Shown here: positions 57,853 to 64,000 of the stretch, in pieces
Numbering within the stretch: the first letter of the stretch is position 1
How the letters are laid out: every line of letters begins with the position of its first letter
NCBI RefSeq assembly: GCF_900142445.1
Contig: NZ_FRAV01000010.1
Span: 62,001 to 126,000 of the forward strand
From: Chryseobacterium polytrichastri
GTDB taxonomy: Bacteria; Bacteroidota; Bacteroidia; Flavobacteriales; Weeksellaceae
DNA: 64,000 nt
Reading direction: 5' to 3'
Translations under genes and position numbers: made by a program
Notes under the pieces: model-generated
Databases searched by the model: none
What the model saw: only the letters and a program-made list of their open reading frames with translations
Told to the model about the DNA's origin: nothing

Positions 57853-59583
57853 ATGAAACCTATGATGAAAACGTTTACACAATTAAAGAAAAATTTAAGT
57901 AAAAAAGAAGAAGGCTTAAAAAAGATAAAAGTTGCCTTGTTGGGAGATACAGCAACTCAGTTTTTAAATGTAGCCTTGAAAGGTTCTGCTATTGATGAAG
58001 GCTTTGATTTGGAGGTTTTTGAAGCAGATTTTGGTCAGATTTCCCGTCAGATTTTAGATCCTACTTCAGAATATTATGAGTTTAATGCTGATTATACGAT
58101 CATCTTTGAATCTTCACATAAATTACTTTCTCAATATTATAAATCATATAATTCTCAACTGAATTTTGCTCAGGATAAAATCAATTATATAGAAGAATTA
58201 TACACTACCATTCAAAACCGAACAAAAAGCAAAGTTATTTATTGCAATTTCGCAGGAATTGATAATCAGGTTTTCGGGAATTTTGCCAATAAAGTAGAAT
58301 CATCTTTTGTTTTCCAGCAAAATAAACTTAACTATTTACTGTCAGAATTAGCGGTTAAAAAGAACAATCTTTTTATTTCAGATTTACTTTCTATTCAAAA
58401 TAAATGGGGAAGAAATTTTATGTTTTCGCCCAATATTTATGTGAATACAGAGATGGTATTGTCTTTAGATGTACTGCCAATTGTTTCCCATCATATCGTT
58501 AGTATTTTATCTTCCGTAGAAGGTAAGTTCAAGAAGTGTCTGATCTTAGATCTGGATAATACAACATGGGGAGGAATTATTGGTGATGATGGCCTTGAAA
58601 AAATACAGATCGGTAGCTTAGGAATCGGGAAAGCTTTTACAGAACTTCAATATTGGGCTAAAGCGTTGCAGAAAAGAGGCATTATTCTAGCGGTCTGCAG
58701 TAAAAATGATGAAGATAAAGCGAAGGAGCCTTTTGAAAAACATCCCGATATGGTTCTTAAATTGGACGATATTGCTGTGTTTGTAGCCAATTGGGAGAAT
58801 AAAGCAGATAATATCAGAAAAATTCAAAGCATATTAAATATTGGTTTCGATTCTATGGTTTTCCTGGATGACAATCCTTTTGAAAGAAATATTGTAAGAG
58901 AAAATCTTCCAGATGTTTGCGTTCCCGAATTACCCGAAGATCCTGCAGAATATTTGGAATATTTATATAGTTTAAATCTTTTTGAAACCGCAAGCTTCTC
59001 TGAAAATGATGCTGAAAGAACGAAGCAATATCAGGTTGAAGCCGAAAGAGCAATTGCGTTAGACAGTTTTACCAATGTAGAAGACTTTCTTAAAAGTATG
59101 AATATGAAGTCTGATGTTCAGACATTCAATAACTTTTCAAAACCGAGGGTTTCTCAATTAACACAACGTTCTAATCAATTTAATTTAAGAACCGTAAGAT
59201 ATACTGAACAAGATGTTGAAAGCCTTATGAATTCGGAGGATCACCATACCATGTCTTTTACTTTGGTAGATAAATATGGTGACAACGGATTGATTTGTGT
59301 GATTGTCCTGGAAAAGAAAAATGAAGAAACGCTTTTCATTGAAACATGGCTGATGAGCTGCCGAGTGTTGAAAAGAGGGATGGAGGAATTTACGCTTAAT
59401 ACAGTTGTTGAGACAGCAAAAAAGAATGGTTTTAAATATGTTGCAGGAGAATATCTTCCAACAGCAAAAAACCAAATGGTGAAAGATCATTACCAAAAGT
59501 TAGGGTTTATAGAAAATGAAGGAGAATGGATATTAAATGTGGATAACTATGAGCCAAAAGAAGTTTTTATAAGCACAAAATAA
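57853..59583 (+). CDS. FkbH-like HAD-IIIC enzyme (glyceryl-ACP synthase type)
   Basis: A 576-residue multidomain protein. An N-terminal SGNH-like part (KVALLGDTATQFLNVAL) is followed by a HAD-IIIC domain: DLDNTTWGGIIGDDG near residue 233, AVCSKNDEDKA near 282 and FLDDNPFERNIV near 338. The C-terminus is GNAT-like (MSCRVLKRGMEEFTLNTVV, HYQKLGFIENEGEW). FkbH proteins of polyketide pathways dephosphorylate 1,3-bisphosphoglycerate while loading glyceryl on an ACP; an ACP gene lies 0.9 kb downstream. I set the start at an ATG 30 bp inside the longest frame because TTTG, 20 nt, TATTTTG, a promoter-like pair, lies upstream. An ATG 12 bp later is also possible. Confidence 0.88.
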   Translation: MKPMMKTFTQLKKNLSKKEEGLKKIKVALLGDTATQFLNVALKGSAIDEGFDLEVFEADFGQISRQILDPTSEYYEFNADYTIIFESSHKLLSQYYKSYNSQLNFAQDKINYIEELYTTIQNRTKSKVIYCNFAGIDNQVFGNFANKVESSFVFQQNKLNYLLSELAVKKNNLFISDLLSIQNKWGRNFMFSPNIYVNTEMVLSLDVLPIVSHHIVSILSSVEGKFKKCLILDLDNTTWGGIIGDDGLEKIQIGSLGIGKAFTELQYWAKALQKRGIILAVCSKNDEDKAKEPFEKHPDMVLKLDDIAVFVANWENKADNIRKIQSILNIGFDSMVFLDDNPFERNIVRENLPDVCVPELPEDPAEYLEYLYSLNLFETASFSENDAERTKQYQVEAERAIALDSFTNVEDFLKSMNMKSDVQTFNNFSKPRVSQLTQRSNQFNLRTVRYTEQDVESLMNSEDHHTMSFTLVDKYGDNGLICVIVLEKKNEETLFIETWLMSCRVLKRGMEEFTLNTVVETAKKNGFKYVAGEYLPTAKNQMVKDHYQKLGFIENEGEWILNVDNYEPKEVFISTK

Positions 59584-59586
59584 AAT

Positions 59587-60492
59587 ATGGAAATTGAACA
59601 CTTAATTGAACACATTGCGACTAAAAATGCTATTCATGGCAAAAAGTTGCAAAAGAATTTTTCTTCTTTAAAGGAAGAAGAACATTATATTAATGACTAT
59701 AATGTTTTCATCAATAAATACAAAGATATTCTTGAAAAGAACAGCCTTACATTTGATGATTCAATTAACTATTATCTTAAAATGATTGGGGATTTTAATG
59801 AAGAAATGCTGGATTTTATAAGAACAGGGAAATACAGAAATACTTCATTTGATGCAGTAAACAAAGCAATGTATAATAATCCTGATGTTATGGTTTCTCA
59901 TATGCACGGATTATTGCTTTCTCAGTTTCTTTGGAAGCATCACTACGATGTTTATCAATATTTTAAAAATGGGATTCAAAACTATTTACCAATACAATCT
60001 TATCTTGAAATAGGAGCAGGGCATGGCTTATATTTTGAAGCCGCAATGGAAAAAATTGGGGATGATTGTACTTTTGAAGCGCTGGATATTAGTGAATCTT
60101 CTCTTGAACTCACAAAAAGTTTAATCAAAAGTGACAAGGTTATCTATCATCTTAAAAATGTATTTGATTATAATGATGATGACGAAAAGAAAGATTTCAT
60201 AACCATGGGAGAGGTGCTAGAGCATATGGAAGATCCTTTAGCGTTATTAAAGAAAATCAAAAACCTTATAAAACCAGAAGGAACTATTTTTATTACAACT
60301 CCTACCAATGCCCCTTCCATAGATCATATTTATCTCTTTAACAATGTTCAGGAAATCCGAGATTTAATTAATAAGGCTGGATTGGAGATTGTGGATGAAA
60401 GGTATTTTGTAAGTGAAGATATAGATTTAGAAAAAGCAGAAAAAAGAAAGATTGCAACCATGTATGCATCTTTTTTAAAAATAAATAATTAA
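59587..60492 (+). CDS. Class I SAM-dependent methyltransferase (second)
   Basis: A 301-residue enzyme with a helical N-terminal region and a Rossmann methyltransferase domain: [16 protein letters not shown] (motif I), [18 protein letters not shown] (motif II), [23 protein letters not shown] and [14 protein letters not shown]. It lies 3 bp after the FkbH-like gene and 5 bp before the ACP gene. In the FK520 and related pathways an FkbG methyltransferase acts on glyceryl-derived groups bound to an ACP, so an O-methylglyceryl product is a reasonable but unproven inference. It could instead methylate a sugar. Confidence 0.85.
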   Translation: MEIEHLIEHIATKNAIHGKKLQKNFSSLKEEEHYINDYNVFINKYKDILEKNSLTFDDSINYYLKMIGDFNEEMLDFIRTGKYRNTSFDAVNKAMYNNPDVMVSHMHGLLLSQFLWKHHYDVYQYFKNGIQNYLPIQSYLEIGAGHGLYFEAAMEKIGDDCTFEALDISESSLELTKSLIKSDKVIYHLKNVFDYNDDDEKKDFITMGEVLEHMEDPLALLKKIKNLIKPEGTIFITTPTNAPSIDHIYLFNNVQEIRDLINKAGLEIVDERYFVSEDIDLEKAEKRKIATMYASFLKINN

Positions 60493-60497
60493 ATATT

Positions 60498-60737
60498 ATG
60501 AATAAAGAAGAAATTTTATCAAAACTATCAGAAATTTTCCGTGAAGAATTGGATAATGAAGATATTACCTTAACAGAAGAAACGACAGCAAATGATGTAG
60601 AAGAATGGGATTCACTTTCTCATATTCAACTTATCGTAGCTGTAGAAAAGGCTTTTAAAGTACGTTTCACTTCTTCAGAAATTCAAAGCTGGAACACTGT
60701 AGGTGAAATGGCAAGTTCTATTGCTTCAAAATTGTAA
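60498..60737 (+). CDS. Acyl carrier protein
   Basis: A 79-residue carrier protein, acidic, four-helix type. The phosphopantetheine attachment site is Ser39 in [13 protein letters not shown], the DSL motif. It stands in a glycan locus, not beside fatty-acid genes, so it is a specialised carrier, most likely the acceptor for the FkbH-like enzyme upstream. Its stop codon overlaps the start of the next gene by one base. Confidence 0.93.
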   Translation: MNKEEILSKLSEIFREELDNEDITLTEETTANDVEEWDSLSHIQLIVAVEKAFKVRFTSSEIQSWNTVGEMASSIASKL

Positions 60738-61117
60738 TGAAATTTCATCACGTAGGAGTTGCCTGTAAGGATATACAGGCAGAACTCCAAAGCATAAGAC
60801 AACTCCACAAAATCATAGAAGAAACGCCTGTTGTTTTCGATGAAAATCAGCAAGCAGAATTATGTATGATTACGGTAGAAGACGGATTGAATATTGAGCT
60901 TGTTTCAGGAAAGCCGGTGGAGAATCTTTTGAAAAAAAGAATTTCATACTACCATATTTGTTATGAAGTGGATGATATTGATAAAACAATAGAATATCTT
61001 ACCGAAAAAGGAGGAATGCTAATCTCCCCACCTAAAGAAGCGATACTTTTCAATAACAGGAAAGTGGCTTTCTTAATGCTTTCTTATGGAATTGTTGAAC
61101 TTTTAAATAGCAACTGA
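60737..61117 (+). CDS. VOC-fold (glyoxalase / methylmalonyl-CoA epimerase-like) protein
   Basis: A 126-residue vicinal-oxygen-chelate protein. Metal ligands are visible in FHHVGVAC, the middle Glu of GLNIELVSG, YYHICYEVDD and the final GIVELLNS, which matches the epimerase subfamily of the fold. It would act on a small acyl substrate, perhaps the ACP-bound three-carbon unit, by epimerisation or a related proton transfer. It overlaps the ACP gene by one base and precedes the second MBOAT gene by 2 bp, so it belongs to the module. Confidence 0.85.
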   Translation: MKFHHVGVACKDIQAELQSIRQLHKIIEETPVVFDENQQAELCMITVEDGLNIELVSGKPVENLLKKRISYYHICYEVDDIDKTIEYLTEKGGMLISPPKEAILFNNRKVAFLMLSYGIVELLNSN

Positions 61118-61119
61118 TA

Positions 61120-62538
61120 ATGCAGTTTACCTCATTAGTATTTATCCTTTTTTTTCCGGTTGTTTTTGCCATATACTGGTGGGTTTTAGGAAAAAATCTT
61201 AAGGCTCAGAATGTATTTTTATTATTGGCCAGTTATGTGTTTTATGCAAGCTGGGACTGGAGGTTTCTTATACTTTTGGTGGTAAGTTCAGCAGTATGTT
61301 ATTATTTAGGCTTGAAAATTTCTGAAACTCAAGATTCCAAGAAGAAAAAGCTTTGGGTAAATTTGGGATTACTATTTTCTGTAGGAACATTATTTTATTT
61401 TAAATATTTCAATTTCTTTATTGAGTCTTTTGCAGATTTATTTGGAATTAAAAATGATTTGACGTTAAAAATAATTTTACCACTGGGAATTAGTTTTTAT
61501 ACTTTCAGGATGATAAGTTATATTCTTGATATTAAGAATAATAAACTAAAAGCTGAAACTGATACTTTAGCTTTTTTCAACTATATTTCTTTTTTTCCAA
61601 GTATGACTTCAGGTCCTATTGACAAAGGAGGGCTGCTACTTCCTCAACTGAAAAAAGAAAGAGTTTTTACCGTTGAAAATGGATCTGATGCAGCAAGGCA
61701 GATTCTTTTGGGAGCATTCAAAAAGCTGGTTGTTTCTAATAGTATTTCACCCATTACTCAGAATATATTCCAGAACTACGAACATCTTTCGGGAAGTACA
61801 ATTGCTTTTGGGGCGGTTCTTTTCCTATTCCAGATGTATGCAGATTTTTCAGGATATTCGGATATGGCTATTGGTATTGCAAAACTGTTAGGTTTTAAAA
61901 CAACTAAAAACTTTGCTTTCCCTCTTTTCGCTCAAAATATTGCAGATTATTGGAGGAAATGGCATATTTCATTAACTTCTTGGTTAACAGAATATGTCTT
62001 TACCCCATTAGTAATACAATTCAGAGATTACGATAAAAAGGGATTAATGCTTGCCGTTTTTCTGAATTTTGTGATCATAGGTTTCTGGCATGGAGCCAAC
62101 TGGACTTTCATTGTTTATGGAGCTTTGCAAGGACTATACTATGTTCCTTTAGTGGTTAATAATCAAATTAATAAAAAGAAGAAGTTATCTAAAACAATTC
62201 CCACATTTAAAGAACTTGGAAATATAGTTTGTACAATGGCTATGGTTTGTTTTGCATTGGTTCTTTTCGTGGCGCCGAGTTTAAAAGAAGCTTTCGGTAT
62301 GTATGGAAGAATTTTTAGTCTTTCGCTTTTCTCAGTTCCTCAGTTTATTAAAATTAAAATTTTAGGTTTAATTGCCATTGTCGTTTTAATTGACTGGATT
62401 AATAAAGAGCAAGAGCATGGTTTAGAAATTAGCAGATTTAAACCAATCGTAAGAAGGAGTATGTATGTTTTCCTTATTTTTCTGATTATGTATTACGGCG
62501 TTTTTGGCAACGGAAGTTTCATCTATGAACAGTTCTAA
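61120..62538 (+). CDS. MBOAT family O-acyltransferase (second)
   Basis: A 472-residue polytopic membrane-bound O-acyltransferase, similar in layout to the one at 55377. His324 in GFWHGANWTF is catalytic; FQMYADFSGYSDMAIGIAKLL, YWRKWHISLTSWLTEYVFTPLVI and ISFYTFRMISYILDI are standard segments. A difference is SMTSGPIDKGGLLLPQL in place of the LLVAGPIERATHLLPQI of the first, hinting at a different donor or partner. Its stop overlaps the start of an SGNH-like gene by one base, as a second acyl-transfer pair. Confidence 0.95.
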   Translation: MQFTSLVFILFFPVVFAIYWWVLGKNLKAQNVFLLLASYVFYASWDWRFLILLVVSSAVCYYLGLKISETQDSKKKKLWVNLGLLFSVGTLFYFKYFNFFIESFADLFGIKNDLTLKIILPLGISFYTFRMISYILDIKNNKLKAETDTLAFFNYISFFPSMTSGPIDKGGLLLPQLKKERVFTVENGSDAARQILLGAFKKLVVSNSISPITQNIFQNYEHLSGSTIAFGAVLFLFQMYADFSGYSDMAIGIAKLLGFKTTKNFAFPLFAQNIADYWRKWHISLTSWLTEYVFTPLVIQFRDYDKKGLMLAVFLNFVIIGFWHGANWTFIVYGALQGLYYVPLVVNNQINKKKKLSKTIPTFKELGNIVCTMAMVCFALVLFVAPSLKEAFGMYGRIFSLSLFSVPQFIKIKILGLIAIVVLIDWINKEQEHGLEISRFKPIVRRSMYVFLIFLIMYYGVFGNGSFIYEQF

Positions 62539-63464
62539 TGAAAAAGTTTTTATTTAAAATATCATTCTATATTATTGGTGTTATTGGTGTTATGCTGTTC
62601 TTAGGGACTTATGCAGATGGTAATACTGATGATAATTACAGGCATTATACAGGCCCTAAACCCTCTGATATGATTTTGGGTGATTCTCGTGGCGGACAGG
62701 CGGTCATTCCCTATGTTCTGGATGAAAAACTAAAAGGAACAAAGTTTAATAACTTTGCTCTTAATATTGGGGATTCTCCTTATGGGCAAGTCTATCTTGA
62801 GGCGGTAAAGAGAAGAATGAATCCTGATACTAAAAATGGAATTTTCATTTTAACCGTTGATCCTTGGTGCTTGTCAATAGATAAAAGTTTAGAACATTCA
62901 ACAGAAGATTTAGATCAGAATTCTCCTCTGGCTGATATGCATTTTTATGATATGAGCCCCAACTATGAATATCTTTTAAAGCACTATTCAAGAAGTTGGT
63001 TTAACATTTATAAGGAAAGGGAAGAACTTGCAAAATCGGTAACTTTTTTACATAAAAATGGATGGATGGAAGTTAATGTAAATGTACATCCAGATAGCGT
63101 TAGAGTAAGGGAAGTTAAAAAGATTGAAGGGTATACTGATATGATGAAAAATCAGAAAATTTCAGAATACAGAATCAATGCCTTTCAAGATATGATACAA
63201 TATCTTAAAGATAAAGGAACGGTTTATATTGTAAGGATTCCTGCCTTCAAAGGGATGATGGAACTGGAAGATAAATACGCTCCTGATTTCAATAAGAAAA
63301 TAGAAAATATAGCAAAACAAAATGGAGTGAAGTTTTTTAATTTATCATCAAAACCGGAGGATTACATTTACACAGACGGAAATCATATGTATAAAGAATC
63401 TGGGAAAATCTTCACTGCTCAAATTGCTGATTCTATTATTGCAGATAAAAAAGGAAAAAAATAA
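62538..63464 (+). CDS. Membrane-anchored SGNH-like acyltransferase partner (second)
   Basis: A 308-residue protein with one N-terminal helix (about residues 5-23) and an extracytoplasmic domain. The serine block is MILGDSRGGQAVI (GDSR) and the late Asp-x-x-His is YTDGNHMYKESGKIF, so the expected catalytic residues are present. It overlaps the second MBOAT gene by one base and probably completes the acyl transfer to the polymer. It is the last gene of the plus-strand operon and is only 2 bp from the end of a convergent glycosyltransferase gene. Confidence 0.8.
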   Translation: MKKFLFKISFYIIGVIGVMLFLGTYADGNTDDNYRHYTGPKPSDMILGDSRGGQAVIPYVLDEKLKGTKFNNFALNIGDSPYGQVYLEAVKRRMNPDTKNGIFILTVDPWCLSIDKSLEHSTEDLDQNSPLADMHFYDMSPNYEYLLKHYSRSWFNIYKEREELAKSVTFLHKNGWMEVNVNVHPDSVRVREVKKIEGYTDMMKNQKISEYRINAFQDMIQYLKDKGTVYIVRIPAFKGMMELEDKYAPDFNKKIENIAKQNGVKFFNLSSKPEDYIYTDGNHMYKESGKIFTAQIADSIIADKKGKK

Positions 63465-63466
63465 TT

Positions 63467-64000
63467 CTAAAATAAGCCTTTTCTAAAATTGATATTAAAT
63501 AATCCCGAGCGGATGCTGGGATAATCTGTGATCATATATTTTGTAATCATTCCCCATTTCTTAAAACGAGGGGCAACAGCAATTTCAAAACTGCGATGCA
63601 TTCTTTTGATATGAACTTTGGCTTCTTCGGGAACAGTTTCTTCATTTTCAGCCCATTTATTGAGTTCTCTCCAAAGTAGAACCCTTGTGGTGGCAGGATT
63701 TATCTTGCCTGAATTTACTTGCGTGATTCTATTATCTTCATGAATGCCCCTCATCGCCACAGCCTTGTCTATAGTGCCTGTATGCAAATTGAGGTAGTAA
63801 GAGAGTCTCAATAAGAATTCAGTGTCCTGATGAAGCCTTAAATGCGTTTTAAAGAATGTACTCATCTTCTTTAATGATTCTCTTCTTATGGTAAGCGCAT
63901 CCAGACTAAATTGGCCAAAAGCTCCTCTCATATGGATTTGCCCTGGAAATACATCTTTTGGGTGATGCTTTTTATACACGGTCGTTAGTCGATCTCCATA
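63467..64000 (-). CDS. Family 2 glycosyltransferase (5' end cut by window edge)
   Basis: The frame is open to the last base, so the N-terminal part lies outside the window; 177 codons are seen. The visible part includes GAFGQFSLDALTIRRESLKKM and LRLHQDTEFLLRLSYYLNL, the latter matching the (E/Q)DxE catalytic-base region of GT2 enzymes. The C-terminal VDYP-like MITDYPSIRSGLFNI closes it. A GT2 enzyme adding a sugar to the glycan built by this locus is the best reading, with the DxD motif expected beyond the edge. Confidence 0.75.
   Translation of the reverse strand, partial: YGDRLTTVYKKHHPKDVFPGQIHMRGAFGQFSLDALTIRRESLKKMSTFFKTHLRLHQDTEFLLRLSYYLNLHTGTIDKAVAMRGIHEDNRITQVNSGKINPATTRVLLWRELNKWAENEETVPEEAKVHIKRMHRSFEIAVAPRFKKWGMITKYMITDYPSIRSGLFNINFRKGLF

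Noticed and set aside
1..64000. tRNA, rRNA, insertion sequence or prophage genes
   Set aside because: I looked for TPsiC-like segments, transposase and integrase motifs in gaps and frames and found none; the gaps are mostly under 300 bp.

Overview
The window reads as a chromosomal segment of a low-GC member of the Bacteroidetes, class Flavobacteriia, most like Chryseobacterium or a close relative. The evidence is the AT-rich sequence, the TAnnTTTG promoter element typical of this phylum in front of many genes, type IX secretion (T9SS) type B sorting tails, an exosortase F (XrtF) pair, a TonB-dependent receptor, and small intergenic palindromic repeats. I see no rRNA or tRNA gene, CRISPR array, integrase or transposase.

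Layout. 1-2.1 kb (minus): a three-gene unit of MurU-like sugar nucleotidyltransferase (cut by the window edge), a free-standing RapZ C-terminal domain and an AmgK-like sugar kinase, suggesting cell-wall amino-sugar salvage. 2.2-3.1 kb (plus): xrtF and its associated membrane protein. 3.3-12.5 kb (minus): a CDF metal exporter, asd, a small polytopic membrane protein, a TonB receptor, nadC / unknown / nadB and a nitroreductase. 12.7-19.8 kb (plus): a class I lanthipeptide locus (precursor, LanC, LanB, C39-peptidase ABC transporter), with a nucleotidyltransferase convergent on its end. 20.7-32.9 kb (minus): four large T9SS type B surface proteins around rnhA and dnaB, plus a small TPR-like secreted protein. 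33-37.4 kb (minus): an MFS transporter, a GH3-family protein and small secreted proteins or lipoproteins. 37.6-46.3 kb (plus): mfd, three tandem paralogous secreted proteins, two paralogous lipoproteins and pth. 46.4-49.8 kb (minus): two beta-carbonic anhydrases flanking a SulP transporter and a His-containing exported peptide, a probable bicarbonate-handling unit. 50.2-64 kb: a surface-glycan locus with two divergent operons. The minus arm has glycosyltransferases and left-handed beta-helix acyltransferases. The plus arm has two MBOAT plus SGNH pairs around an FkbH-like enzyme, a methyltransferase, an acyl carrier protein and a VOC-fold protein. A partial glycosyltransferase ends the window.

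The best candidates for something undescribed are: (1) the FkbH / methyltransferase / ACP / VOC / MBOAT-SGNH module, which could build a three-carbon (glyceryl-type, possibly O-methylated) acyl group on an ACP and pass it to a surface glycan; (2) the acidic, eight-cysteine lanthipeptide precursor and its compact locus; (3) the four T9SS proteins, in which head type and tail type are combined in all four ways; (4) five genes whose TAnnTTTG element lies only 3-4 nt before the ATG, predicting leaderless mRNAs. All functions come from motif reading by eye; no database search was possible.
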